This document shows, one piece after another, positions 7,659 to 16,843 of a stretch of DNA of 48,045 bases. This stretch comes from SIG653 sp964509125 (GTDB lineage Bacteria; Bacillota; Clostridia; Oscillospirales; CAG-382). Each line of letters starts with the position of its first letter. Positions within the stretch are counted from its first letter, which is position 1. A program made the position numbers and the translations under genes. Under the pieces are notes generated by a model, which worked only from the letters and a program-made list of their open reading frames with translations, did no database searches and was not told where the DNA came from. The stretch spans positions 1 to 48,045 of the forward strand of contig CAZDVZ010000012.1 in the NCBI GenBank assembly GCA_964509125.1, given 5' to 3'.

Positions 7659-9947
7659 TTATTTTGTAACCAAATATGCAGGGAATTGGGAAACGCCTAC
7701 TTTGGAAGCGTTGTCACCTGTGATGTAGGATGTGTTGGAAGGACTCATTGTTGTGTATGTACTGTATGTTCCGAGATACCAATCGCTTCCTGCGACATTT
7801 GTAATCAAAATACCCATTGTTTCGTCCCATGTGTAAACATTGGAAGGAGCTTCGGACAAGTTGATAGTAACTTTTCCGGCGGCATCTGTACGTTCAACGA
7901 TATTGATGTATGTTTTCGTAGAACCGTTTTTGAAGTAAAGATAATATCCGCCCGTTGCTGATTCAAGGTAAACATCAACGCCGGCAGATGCATCTTCTGT
8001 TGTTGCAAGATAATAACTGGACATTTCACCTGTAAGATAGAGATTCTGACCCAAACTTGCCTGTGAAAGTGCAAATTTATAAGCAGTGTTGGCTTTGGGA
8101 GAAGTAACTACGTTCAATTCACTTGGGTTGTCTACTACAGGAGGATCATCAACTACAGGAACATCTATTTTAGGAAGCTCAGATGTGTAGAATCCTGCAA
8201 TAAATTGGGAAACACCAATATTTGCTGCGTTGTCGCCTGTAATGTACGAAATCTTGGATGCGCTGAATGTTGTGAATGTGTTGTATGTTCCCAGGTAATA
8301 ATCGGCACCTGCAACATTTGCAACATAAACGCCGCTTTCATGTTTTGTGAAAACACAAGTAGGTTCTGTGGTAATTTGAACGCCTGCTTTGCCTGCTGTG
8401 TATTCATGAATGTCAATGTAAGTTCTCTTACCATCGTTCATGAAGTAGAATCTGTAACCACCAGAAACTGTTTCGATGTATACTTTTACGGCATCAGATG
8501 CTTTTTCGGAGGTCGCAAGGAAGTTGCCGTCCATTTCGCCTGTAAAATAAAGGTTTTTGCCTATTTGAGCTTGTGCAAGCGCAAACATATATGCTGTTCC
8601 TTCGGGTTTTTCTTCCTTACCTTTTGCACCAAGAGTCAATGTAAATTCAACTGTATCGGAGGCTTCGCCGCAAGTAATTGTTGCGGTAACTTTCGCTGTT
8701 TGTTCTTTGTCAGAAAGGGTTACGATCAATTTGCCGTTTTTAACAACAACTGAGCTGTTGTCAGAAGCGTAAGAAATTTTAACGTCTGTAAATGTTTTAC
8801 CTTTTGTAAGAAGCTCTACTTCTTTATTAACTGCGAAAGATTCCGGAATAGAAATATTTTCTTTTTCGGCTGCAATTTTTTCTGCGTCTGTTCTTTCGAT
8901 TGCGGCAAATTCGCTGAATGCGTCAACAGTTGCAGGTGTGAGATAGAATTTGCTATCATAAACACTGATAATACCTGTTACTGTTGCGGAATTTGAAATG
9001 TTTTCGTTGTATGTTGCAACGAATGTTGTTTGTTCATCCGTTGTAAGAGGGCACGAGGAAGAAGAAATTCTTACATAAGTTTCTTTGTCGCCCAATTTGA
9101 ACATATAATATGTGTTATTTGATGTGCTTATCCCTGTTATTTCAACGCCTTTTATTGTTACAAGAGCACCCTGTTTTTTAACAAGAGCTTCGTCTTTGAG
9201 GGACGTTGCATTTTTGAAAAGGTCAGTATAGTCAAGAGCAATAACTTCTGTTTTGTTAGAATCTACAATTTCAACAGTTGCGTCTTTAACTTCATGTGTA
9301 CCATTGTAAATATCTTTTACGCCGGATACCATAACCGTCATACCAACTTCAAGATTGAGGTCGGTAACAGGATCGGAACTCAAACCGTATATGTAATAAC
9401 CACCGTCTGTGTCTTGAACATAAAGGCTGTTGTTAGAGTTACCTTTTGATGTTGCTATAATAGCGGAAACAACACCTTTTACAATAACCGAATCTCCCGC
9501 AGCGGCTGAATAATATGCCTCAAAGCCCATCTCTTCGTATGCGGGGATTGTGTATTTAAATGATGTTTCTGTTGTGTTACCGTCACCATCTTTAATAGTT
9601 GCTTTGAGTATGTATTCAATAGCTGTTTCGGGTTTTACCACGTTGATCTTAATAGTATCTTCTTTATCGCCTTTTTCAACGGAAACCGCGTTGTTTTCAA
9701 CTTCTACAGTCCATTCAACTGTATAGGAAGTAGATCCTACCATAAGAGTGTTTACACGTGTAAAGTCAGAGGACGTTGATGTAGAATTGTCTTTATACAT
9801 CCCTCTTAAGTATTCCTTTGCCAATTCAATATCGGTGGTTTCTTCTACTGTGGAGTTATCCGAGCTTGACTCGTCGTCTCCGCCACAGCTTGCCAACATT
9901 GTAGCCATCATTGCAAGAACAAGTAAAAATGAAAGTAGTTTTTTCAT
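7659..9947 (-). CDS. Secreted lipoprotein with OB-fold, Ig-like and two copies of an unknown domain
   Basis: A 762-residue lipoprotein. The signal peptide ends in the lipobox LAS-C (Cys21), followed by an acidic Ser-rich spacer. A beta-sandwich Ig-like segment (about 40-140) precedes an OB-fold-like domain (about 150-230, with SLYVQDTDGGYYIYG and VSGVKDIYNGTHEV). This OB type often accompanies extracellular nucleases. A second Ig-like segment (about 365-455) is followed by two copies of a 140-residue domain (about 470-610 and 625-762), each with YITGDNA near its end. The last copy is nearly identical in DNA to the neighbour's C-terminus. No nuclease active site is visible; nucleic acid binding or surface tethering is inferred. 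AAGGAG lies before ATG 9947. It sits between the SNase and dockerin genes of one operon. Confidence 0.75.
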   Translation of the reverse strand: MKKLLSFLLVLAMMATMLASCGGDDESSSDNSTVEETTDIELAKEYLRGMYKDNSTSTSSDFTRVNTLMVGSTSYTVEWTVEVENNAVSVEKGDKEDTIKINVVKPETAIEYILKATIKDGDGNTTETSFKYTIPAYEEMGFEAYYSAAAGDSVIVKGVVSAIIATSKGNSNNSLYVQDTDGGYYIYGLSSDPVTDLNLEVGMTVMVSGVKDIYNGTHEVKDATVEIVDSNKTEVIALDYTDLFKNATSLKDEALVKKQGALVTIKGVEITGISTSNNTYYMFKLGDKETYVRISSSSCPLTTDEQTTFVATYNENISNSATVTGIISVYDSKFYLTPATVDAFSEFAAIERTDAEKIAAEKENISIPESFAVNKEVELLTKGKTFTDVKISYASDNSSVVVKNGKLIVTLSDKEQTAKVTATITCGEASDTVEFTLTLGAKGKEEKPEGTAYMFALAQAQIGKNLYFTGEMDGNFLATSEKASDAVKVYIETVSGGYRFYFMNDGKRTYIDIHEYTAGKAGVQITTEPTCVFTKHESGVYVANVAGADYYLGTYNTFTTFSASKISYITGDNAANIGVSQFIAGFYTSELPKIDVPVVDDPPVVDNPSELNVVTSPKANTAYKFALSQASLGQNLYLTGEMSSYYLATTEDASAGVDVYLESATGGYYLYFKNGSTKTYINIVERTDAAGKVTINLSEAPSNVYTWDETMGILITNVAGSDWYLGTYSTYTTMSPSNTSYITGDNASKVGVSQFPAYLVTK
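7674..7916 (-). repeat. 243-bp near-identical duplication, copy B
   Basis: Partner of 5973-6215 at an offset of 1701 bp, in the same orientation. It lies at the 3' end of the OB-fold lipoprotein gene. Confidence 0.88.
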
Positions 9948-9970
9948 ATAAGTTATTCTCCTTTGATTAA

Positions 9971-11335
9971 TTAATTGTGAACTGTAATATCTTTTGCAGC
10001 CAAAACCTTGATTTGGTAAGAGCCGTTATAATAATCTACAATTCCTTTAACATCAATGGTTTTACCCATGTATGCTTCTTCTGTTATAATATCACCGTTT
10101 TCATCTGTAAGAACAGCAGTTCTGACAGAGATTTCAATTCCTCCGCAATCGCAGGTAAGGGTCATAGCGCCCTTGGATGAGCTATCTTCGGCGGTTGTGG
10201 TGTAAATGTCGGTTACTTTAAGGTTTTCCATTGAAAGAGTTGTATTCATTGCCAATTCTGCATATGGGTGAGAAGAAGTTCCTTCGTCTGTAACCACATT
10301 AACATTTCCAATAAAGGTTTCGGCGGTAGTGGGATAATATGCGGGAGTATTTCCGGAACTGATTTTTTGAATATTACCCGGATCATCGGGAACCATTTGA
10401 CGGTAAGAAATACCTGAAACCTGGTACGTTCCTCCGGCTTCATAATATGTAACCGTACCAACGATTCTTGATTCGTTACCTACAGACATAATGTCAAGCC
10501 CATCACCGGAAAGGTTATAGCCGTAGTAAACGGAAATTCCGTAGTACATTTCGGTTTCGTTGTCAAAAGCTTCCATGTAAACACTACTACCTTCGTTTTT
10601 TGTAATAATACCGGTAAACGCTACCTTAATGCCGTTGTAGTCTTCGATGTTGCATCTCAATTCTTTAAGGGTAAGCTCAACCGCTTCGCCGTAGTAAAAA
10701 TCCGGATCTTTAACACCGGAGTAAACAGCTAATTTTTGAGCTTTAGCTTGGTTGATGGCTGCCATGCAAGTTTCTCCGTATCTATTGTTTGCGGAAGATG
10801 AAGCTATTGCCAAACCATTTTGAAGAATTTCAATGTTTAAGTTGCGATATTCATTGGAATCTTCTGTTTTGTACCAAACCCAAAGGAGATATCTGTCTCC
10901 TGTGGAGTCGGCGTTTAATGTTGCAGTGTCAGATTCCAAATAAATTGAAGTTGCTTTTGAAAGCTTTTCTTTTGTAAAGTTGGAGGCGGCTTTGCCGTAT
11001 TCTTCAATTTTTCCTGTAGATTCGGGAGTGTTTATGGCAAGATATCTTGCTTTAATAACTCCTGTGTCAATTACACTTTTATCTACATAAAAGTGAGTTG
11101 TGTCTCCATCTACGAAAAGTTTAACTTTAGCATTGATCTTTAATGTATCAGCCGAATTCAAATCGAGCTTTACAGAAGAAGCATAGTCGTTATCCGAAAC
11201 GTCGGAACTTATGTCTCCTTCGGTTACCGAACTGCTCGACTCATCTTGTCCTTGGCAAGATGCAAGCAATGATGCGATCAAGCATAAAGCTAAGAGGAGT
11301 AATGTTAGTTTAGTTTTTTTCATAATTAAATTCAT
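9971..11335 (-). CDS. Thermonuclease-like (SNase) lipoprotein with C-terminal OB-fold domains
   Basis: A secreted lipoprotein nuclease of up to 454 residues. The lipobox is LLAS-C (Cys27). The staphylococcal nuclease fold covers about 68-215: metal-loop VDGDTT (75-80), then ARYLAINTPES with the equivalents of Arg35 and Glu43 (R97, E105), and GDRYLLW (about 146-151) carrying the Arg87 equivalent. The residue matching the Ca-ligand Asp40 is Asn in INTPE, a substitution I believe also occurs in other family members. Two OB-fold-like domains follow (about 225-320 and 345-454). SNases cut single-stranded DNA and RNA to 3'-mononucleotides and oligonucleotides. The start may be ATG 11335 or ATG 11323; neither has a strong ribosome site. 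It stands after the transporter genes and before the OB-fold lipoprotein. Confidence 0.85.
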   Translation of the reverse strand: MNLIMKKTKLTLLLLALCLIASLLASCQGQDESSSSVTEGDISSDVSDNDYASSVKLDLNSADTLKINAKVKLFVDGDTTHFYVDKSVIDTGVIKARYLAINTPESTGKIEEYGKAASNFTKEKLSKATSIYLESDTATLNADSTGDRYLLWVWYKTEDSNEYRNLNIEILQNGLAIASSSANNRYGETCMAAINQAKAQKLAVYSGVKDPDFYYGEAVELTLKELRCNIEDYNGIKVAFTGIITKNEGSSVYMEAFDNETEMYYGISVYYGYNLSGDGLDIMSVGNESRIVGTVTYYEAGGTYQVSGISYRQMVPDDPGNIQKISSGNTPAYYPTTAETFIGNVNVVTDEGTSSHPYAELAMNTTLSMENLKVTDIYTTTAEDSSSKGAMTLTCDCGGIEISVRTAVLTDENGDIITEEAYMGKTIDVKGIVDYYNGSYQIKVLAAKDITVHN

Positions 11336-11357
11336 CCGTTTTTTTAATAATTTTTCC

Positions 11358-11389
11358 GCTGTTATACCTGCTATTGCAGGTATAACAGC
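11358..11389 (-). promoter_or_regulatory. Perfect intercistronic stem-loop after the binding-protein gene
   Basis: A 14-bp perfect inverted repeat, GCTGTTATACCTGC, with a 4-nt loop. On the transcribed strand it is followed by GGAAAAATTATT, not a U-tract. It lies between the solute-binding-protein gene and the SNase gene. In many ABC operons such a hairpin protects the upstream mRNA so that binding protein is made in excess; that role is inferred here. Confidence 0.65.
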
Positions 11390-11397
11390 AATAAAAC

Positions 11398-12831
11398 TTA
11401 TCCGTTATATTCGCATTCGTCAATAGCATCTTGGAATGCGTTTTCAATAAACGAAGCTGTGTTTCCGTTATCGTTTCCTGACAAACATTTTGCCATAAGT
11501 AGTCCAACTTGGTCACGAGCAGTGGATGATCCGTTAAATGCGGGAGATGTATAATATGCTTTTTCTTGTTCAAGACATATCTTTGCAGAAAGGGCAGGCA
11601 AGTTGCCGAATCCGTTAGCTTTACCAAGAAAGTCTTTATAAACAGCGTTTTCGCCAACAGATTTAATAACGGGAACATAACCTGATGCCATGGAAAATTC
11701 TGCTTGGAAGTTTACGTTTGTTGAAAGGAATTTAACAAAGAGCCAAGAAGCGATAACTTCTTGAACATTGTCTTTTTGGAAAATACAAAGTGAGGGGCCT
11801 TGAGAAATAACTTTGGGGTTGGATGCATCGACCTGAGGTATTGTTGCGATGCCAACTTCAAAAGGATAGTTTCCTTCGGAGTCTTTATCGGGAATCTGGT
11901 GAGCAGCCCCTGCTGAAGATCCTATACACATATAGCAGCGAGATTCTACTGTTTCGGTAAACAACCCGGATGTGTATGAACCGTAAAGTGATTGTGTTGT
12001 TACATAGCCTTTTTGATACCATTCTCTGAATCTTGTAACAAATTCACGGTTTGTTTCATTGTTGAAGATATATTTGTCACCGGTTGCGCTTGTATAGTCA
12101 GAGCCGTATTGTTCACACATTGTGATAAACCAGTTTGCTTCGGAGTCATATCCAAGGGGGATGGATTTATTATCAATAGCCAATATCTGTTCGCAAACTT
12201 CTTCCATTTCGTCCCATGTTGTGGGAACTTTAAGGTTGTGTTCTTCAAAGAAAGTTTTATTGTAGTAAAGAACTTCTGTGGATTTAGACAAAGGCATTGT
12301 ATACATTTTGTCGTCGCCAAATTCAGCACCTTCTTTATAGTATCCTTCAATAAAGTCCGCCTTTTGTTCTTCTGTGAGTCCTATTATTTCGGTGGTGCCG
12401 TCTGCTCTTTCTACAACAGTCGTATTGTCTATAAATGTATCAAGAACAACAACTGCTTTTGAAAGGTTATAAAGCGCAACGTGATCGGGATAGCAGTAAG
12501 CAATGTTAGGTTGCTCTCCTGCAGGTATTTGTGTGCTTATCTGATTTTTAACGTCATCATAACCGCCTACCTGTTCGTGAACAACAGTAATGTTGGGATA
12601 AAGTTTATTAAATTCTACGATGTAGTTTTCAAGAACTTCTCTGAGATTTTGACCCATTGTGTGATAAAATTTAATCGTTACTTCGCTATTGTCATAGCCG
12701 ATGTCGGGAATTGAAACCTCGGTTCCTTGAACACTTCTGTTCGCTGTTTCGTCGTCTCCGCTGCATGAAGCAAGAGATACCATGGAAAATGTCATAATAA
12801 TGGCAAGAATTAAAGCTAAATGTTTTCTCAT
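11398..12831 (-). CDS. ABC transporter substrate-binding lipoprotein (family 1, UgpB-like)
   Basis: A 477-residue extracellular binding lipoprotein with lipobox SLAS-C (Cys23) after a hydrophobic signal. The mature part starts with IKFYHTMGQNL, then FNKLYPNI, YDDVKNQI and a KSTEVLYYNKTFFEEHNLKV segment. These features place it in the family-1 solute-binding group of CUT1 transporters, and the HTMG and STEVLYYNK parts recall UgpB-type glycerol-3-phosphate binders. The substrate is not fixed by sequence: oligosaccharide, glycerol-phosphate or another phosphate-bearing product are all possible. I chose ATG 12831 because AAAGG lies 7 nt upstream and the signal peptide begins there; the frame extends to 12867. 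It is encoded after both permeases. Confidence 0.85.
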   Translation of the reverse strand: MRKHLALILAIIMTFSMVSLASCSGDDETANRSVQGTEVSIPDIGYDNSEVTIKFYHTMGQNLREVLENYIVEFNKLYPNITVVHEQVGGYDDVKNQISTQIPAGEQPNIAYCYPDHVALYNLSKAVVVLDTFIDNTTVVERADGTTEIIGLTEEQKADFIEGYYKEGAEFGDDKMYTMPLSKSTEVLYYNKTFFEEHNLKVPTTWDEMEEVCEQILAIDNKSIPLGYDSEANWFITMCEQYGSDYTSATGDKYIFNNETNREFVTRFREWYQKGYVTTQSLYGSYTSGLFTETVESRCYMCIGSSAGAAHQIPDKDSEGNYPFEVGIATIPQVDASNPKVISQGPSLCIFQKDNVQEVIASWLFVKFLSTNVNFQAEFSMASGYVPVIKSVGENAVYKDFLGKANGFGNLPALSAKICLEQEKAYYTSPAFNGSSTARDQVGLLMAKCLSGNDNGNTASFIENAFQDAIDECEYNG

Positions 12832-12869
12832 TTTTAAATCCTTTCTGAAACTAAAATATATTTGCAAGT

Positions 12870-13793
12870 TTATCCTTTGATACCGCTTCTGCTGACACCT
12901 TTCATAATGTATTTTCTGAGGAAGATAAATACAAGGAAGAGGGGAGCAGATACTATAGCGACAGCTGCCATTTGAACAGGATAGTTCACTTGACCGGAGT
13001 TGTCTGTAAATGCATTTCTAAGACCGTTAGTGATCATTCTGTGTGCTTCGTCGTTTGCAACAAGGCGAGGCCAAATGTAGGAATTCCATGCACCCATCAT
13101 CTTTAAGATCGTAATAGAGATGAGTGTAGGGAGCGCTAATGGGATCATAACCTTCCAAAGATATTTTATGTCCGATGTACCGTCTACTTTTGCCGCAAGA
13201 TACAACTCGTTGGGAATCTGCATAAAGTTTTGCTTTAAAAGGTATATGTAGAAAACGCTTACAAGAAAGGGAACGATTAACACTGTGTATGTATTAAGCC
13301 ATCCTAACTTACTTACCGTAAGATAGTTAGTGATGGTGAAAAGCTCGCCGGGGATCATCATCGTTGCAAGAAGTGCGGCAAAAAGTGCATCTTTGCCTTT
13401 AAATTCCAGCCTCGCAAAAGCGAAGGCGGAAAGAACTGTGATGACAAGAGATAGAATTGTTGAAATAACACCAACATAAAGTGTGTTGTAAAACAGCGTG
13501 TCTAAGTTTGCTGTTTCAAAAGCATCTTTATAGTTGCTAAACAATATATCCTTCGGCCAAAGTGTTGGAACGCTGAGTTTGTATTCTTCCAAAGATTTAA
13601 GGGACGAGATTATCATCCAATAAAAGGGAAACAAAACAATAAGTGCAATTGAGAAAAGGAATAAATAAGTAATGATCTTAACTATTACCTTCATAACATT
13701 GCTTTTCTTTGTTTGCTGTTGAACATTTTTTTCGGTCATAATAGCCGATTTTGTTTCAGAGGCAACTTTTGCGCCTTGAATATTGTTATCCAT
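12870..13793 (-). CDS. ABC sugar-type permease (MalG/UgpE-like)
   Basis: A 307-residue inner-membrane permease with six predicted transmembrane segments after a 30-residue polar N-tail. The EAA-like coupling loop YLAAKVDGTSDIKYLWKVM (about 200-220), which docks on the ATPase, is clear. It is the second permease of a CUT1-type importer. AAAGGAGG precedes ATG 13793. It is 13 nt downstream of the first permease and 38 nt upstream of the binding-protein start, so co-transcription is very likely. Confidence 0.9.
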   Translation of the reverse strand: MDNNIQGAKVASETKSAIMTEKNVQQQTKKSNVMKVIVKIITYLFLFSIALIVLFPFYWMIISSLKSLEEYKLSVPTLWPKDILFSNYKDAFETANLDTLFYNTLYVGVISTILSLVITVLSAFAFARLEFKGKDALFAALLATMMIPGELFTITNYLTVSKLGWLNTYTVLIVPFLVSVFYIYLLKQNFMQIPNELYLAAKVDGTSDIKYLWKVMIPLALPTLISITILKMMGAWNSYIWPRLVANDEAHRMITNGLRNAFTDNSGQVNYPVQMAAVAIVSAPLFLVFIFLRKYIMKGVSRSGIKG

Positions 13794-13806
13794 TCAGTTA
13801 CCTCCT

Positions 13807-14736
13807 TTAATAATGAACCTTTTTCTTGCTTACTTGAAGGTTAATCAATGTAACAACAAGAATAATTCCAAACAGTATAAGCGCGGCGGCGCTTGCTCTG
13901 CCTTGGTTATTTAGTTCTAATGAGTCATAAATAAAACCAACCATAGTGTTAAGGCGTCCCGCATCGTCCGGGGGACCCATTTTATCACCGAATATACCTA
14001 CAATGCTTGTATATTCTTTAAATCCGCCAATGAAACCGGTGATAATAACATAAGCAAGCATGGGAGAGAGGAGGGGAACCGTGATTCTCCAAAAAACTCT
14101 TCTTCTTGGTGCGCTGTCAACTTTTGCTGCATCGTAATATTGCTTGTTAATGCTTTGCAAACCGCCTAAAAGAATGAGTATCTTAAAAGGTAATGCATTC
14201 CAAACAATATAAATTACCATAACAGTCATGTTCGCAGCATATGTAGATCCGGCATTGATCCAGTTAATAGCGTCTCCACCAAAAAATTCAATGACATTAT
14301 TTATAATACCGACTGTTTGAGTTACATTAACACCGCCTATAATATTAAACATGGCAGCGAAGACCATACCTATGGCAATGGAATTTGTAACGTAAGGAAG
14401 GAAAAAGATAGTTTGCAAAATTTTTTGAAATGCTTTAATGGAATTAAGACAAACCGCTATAAGAAGTGCAATTATTGTGGAAAGGGGAACTGTAAGTACA
14501 CAAAGCAAAATTGTGTTTTTTAGACATTGTAAAAATTTTTTGTATTCAATAACTTTTTTGAAGTTTTCAATACCAAATTCAAACTTTGCGCCGCCCATTT
14601 CTTCAAGTCCTTTAAAATTGTTCAAAAAAGCCATTCTTACAGTGTTAAATATGGGCCAAACCGTAAAAATTAGCAATAGAACAATAGCGGGAGAAAGGTA
14701 TATCCACGCTTTCCATTGGTGTTTTGAAGTTACCAT
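13807..14736 (-). CDS. ABC sugar-type permease (MalF/UgpA-like)
   Basis: A 309-residue permease with six transmembrane segments and the coupling loop YYDAAKVDSAPRRRVFWRIT followed by VPLLSP. It is the partner of the following permease in a heterodimeric CUT1 importer. Its ATG has ACAGGAGAATAAAAC upstream, and the ribosome site overlaps the stop of the ATPase gene (3 nt between genes), indicating translational coupling. MalF-type proteins often have a large extra periplasmic loop; this one is short, as in Ugp and Msm systems of Gram-positives. Confidence 0.9.
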   Translation of the reverse strand: MVTSKHQWKAWIYLSPAIVLLLIFTVWPIFNTVRMAFLNNFKGLEEMGGAKFEFGIENFKKVIEYKKFLQCLKNTILLCVLTVPLSTIIALLIAVCLNSIKAFQKILQTIFFLPYVTNSIAIGMVFAAMFNIIGGVNVTQTVGIINNVIEFFGGDAINWINAGSTYAANMTVMVIYIVWNALPFKILILLGGLQSINKQYYDAAKVDSAPRRRVFWRITVPLLSPMLAYVIITGFIGGFKEYTSIVGIFGDKMGPPDDAGRLNTMVGFIYDSLELNNQGRASAAALILFGIILVVTLINLQVSKKKVHY

Positions 14737-14739
14737 GTT

Positions 14740-15969
14740 TTATTCTCCTGTCTGTGCTTTTCCCGAATTTTGAACATTATTTGACGCGGATTCTATTTTG
14801 TTTTCTTCAGCATCAATTGATTGACCTGAAAAACCATGTTTTCCTTCCGCACAATTTCTTGCCGCAAGAGCGGGGTGTTCAAAATAAATTCTTTCTTCCA
14901 TAGCATCAAAAAGGAATACCTTGTGAGGTTTAAGGTCGTATCTTACTGTTTCTGCATCGGGTGAAACTGCAAGATCTGAATCAACAATAGAACGAATTAC
15001 AGGGTTTACAGATGCTTTGTGTGTTGAAACAATGCTGGAATCTCTACCCATTACTTCTACGCTGCTGAGTTTGCAATTCATAGCGCCGTTTTCGGAAACA
15101 ATAAATCCTTCAGGACGAATGCCTACCCAAACATCGCTGTCTTCAACGCCTTTCACATCAAGAACTGCGTCTTCGCCCAGATAAAGTTTTTCTTTTTCAA
15201 CTCTTCCTTTAAAAACATTGATAGGAGGAGTTCCCAGGAACTTCGCAACAAATAAATTGGTGGGGTCGTCGTAAACCTCTTGCGGTTTTCCCGTTTGTTG
15301 AATAACACCCAATTTCATAACTACGATCATATCGGAAATGCTCATAGCTTCTTCTTGGTCGTGAGTTACAAAAATTGTAGTAATACCGGTTTCTCTTTGG
15401 ATTCGTCTGATCTCTTCTCTTGTTTGAAGTCTCAGTCTGGCATCGAGGTTTGAAAGAGGTTCGTCAAGAAGAAGAACACGAGGCATTTTTACAAGAGCTC
15501 TCGCTATTGCAACACGTTGTTGTTGACCGCCCGACATTTCGTTTGGTTTTCTGTCCATAAGATCTTCAATCTGAACAAGTCGTGCAACTTCATATGCCCT
15601 ATCGAGCATTTCTGCTTTGGAAAGCTTATCTGCACCTTTGAGATTTTGGAGAGGGAAAAGGATATTTTGCAACACCGTCATGTGAGGATAGAGAGCATAG
15701 TTTTGGAAAACCAAACCAATGCCTCTGTCTTCTGTAGACAGATCCGTAACATCATCATCACCAAAGAAAATTCTTCCATAGGTGGGTTTTTGCAAACCGC
15801 TGATCATGTAAAGAGTGGTACTCTTTCCGCATCCGGATGGACCAAGCAAACCAATGAGTTTCCCATCAGGAACGGTATAAGTAAAATCCTTAACCGCTAC
15901 AACAACATCCTTAATCTTTTTGTTTCGATTAGGAAATGTTTGTGTTAGGTTTTGTAAAACAACTTTCAT
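14740..15969 (-). CDS. ABC transporter ATPase (MsmX/UgpC-like)
   Basis: A 409-residue CUT1 ATPase. Walker A is GPSGCGKST (43-51), followed by Q-loop VFQNYALYPHM, signature MSGGQQQR and Walker B RVLLLDEP with the D-loop SNLDARL and switch His in FVTHDQEEA. The C-terminal 170 residues form the TOBE-type regulatory domain, with GIRPEG clearly visible. The extreme C-tail (about 35 residues) is polar and poorly conserved-looking. Many Gram-positives share one such ATPase among several importers; here it is encoded with its own permeases. The start is ATG 15969 with AGGTAGGA upstream. Confidence 0.92.
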   Translation of the reverse strand: MKVVLQNLTQTFPNRNKKIKDVVVAVKDFTYTVPDGKLIGLLGPSGCGKSTTLYMISGLQKPTYGRIFFGDDDVTDLSTEDRGIGLVFQNYALYPHMTVLQNILFPLQNLKGADKLSKAEMLDRAYEVARLVQIEDLMDRKPNEMSGGQQQRVAIARALVKMPRVLLLDEPLSNLDARLRLQTREEIRRIQRETGITTIFVTHDQEEAMSISDMIVVMKLGVIQQTGKPQEVYDDPTNLFVAKFLGTPPINVFKGRVEKEKLYLGEDAVLDVKGVEDSDVWVGIRPEGFIVSENGAMNCKLSSVEVMGRDSSIVSTHKASVNPVIRSIVDSDLAVSPDAETVRYDLKPHKVFLFDAMEERIYFEHPALAARNCAEGKHGFSGQSIDAEENKIESASNNVQNSGKAQTGE

Positions 15970-16043
15970 ACTGAATTTTCCTACCTTTATTTTATTTATT
16001 TATATATATCAATTCCAATCTCATATTACTTTTCTGTATATAA

Positions 16044-16802
16044 TTAATAGACCGAATTTTCAATTTTTTCTTCATGCATTTTTTTTATTTTTTCAAGCAC
16101 CTCTTCTTCATTATTGAAGATCATTTGGCTTTGCAGATCAACAACTACAGTGTCTGCAATAAGATCATGAATAACGCAATTGTTTTTCGTTGCAACGAGA
16201 AGAACTATTTGTAAAATGAGAATGAGGGCTAATACACCTGTGCCGACAATTCCCAAAATACCTAACAGGATCATAATAACAACTAAAACAGCAACCATTG
16301 TTTCTAAAGTGAATTTCCCCAAAACAGTTCTCACAAAAAGAGCAATTGGTGAAATTTTAACATGGTTAGATCTCATAACACCCAATGAGAACACTTTTTT
16401 GCCTAAAGTCTGACCATTTCCAAAAAATAAAGGAACTGCAAACTCTGTTATAATATAGGCGAAAAGTATACTTAAAGAAGTAATCATCATCATTAAATTT
16501 ACAACTATGTTCCACTCTTTATTCACTTCCGAATTGGACTCAAAAGCGGTTTTGGCTTTATCGAACAACTCCCTGTCTACATCGTTCAATTCGTTGTATT
16601 CCTCAGAATCAATGTTGAGATCAACACCGTACTCTTCACCGATTGAAGCTTGAAGCTCGTCTATTTTGTTGCTGTGACTGTCATATCCTGTTATGGCAGA
16701 AAGAAGCAAAGCCAAGCCTGTTATACAAATAATGAGGACTATAAAATCCAAAATAAAGGCAGAAACACGCTTTAGCATACTCGCCTTTTGTAAATCAAGC
16801 AT
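16044..16802 (-). CDS. RDD-domain membrane protein
   Basis: A membrane protein of about 252 residues with the R-x-x-A-F-x-x-D opening of RDD proteins (MLKRVSAFILDFIVL), several hydrophobic helices and a GQTLGKKVFSLGVM block. A polar insertion of about 65 residues follows the first helix. RDD proteins are poorly understood; some act in ion exchange or envelope functions. AAGGAGGG sits directly against ATG 16808 but 6 nt before ATG 16802, so I use 16802. It is the first gene after the operon promoter. A 74-nt AT-rich spacer separates it from the ATPase gene, so an internal promoter there cannot be excluded. Confidence 0.75.
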   Translation of the reverse strand: MLDLQKASMLKRVSAFILDFIVLIICITGLALLLSAITGYDSHSNKIDELQASIGEEYGVDLNIDSEEYNELNDVDRELFDKAKTAFESNSEVNKEWNIVVNLMMMITSLSILFAYIITEFAVPLFFGNGQTLGKKVFSLGVMRSNHVKISPIALFVRTVLGKFTLETMVAVLVVIMILLGILGIVGTGVLALILILQIVLLVATKNNCVIHDLIADTVVVDLQSQMIFNNEEEVLEKIKKMHEEKIENSVY

Positions 16803-16843
16803 ATACATCCCTCCTTATCCGGATTAGAAATTACACCATAGAC

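Noticed and set aside
11358..11389. Hairpin after the binding-protein gene as a Rho-independent terminator
   Set aside because: No U-tract follows on the transcribed strand, and the next gene in the same direction has no visible promoter.
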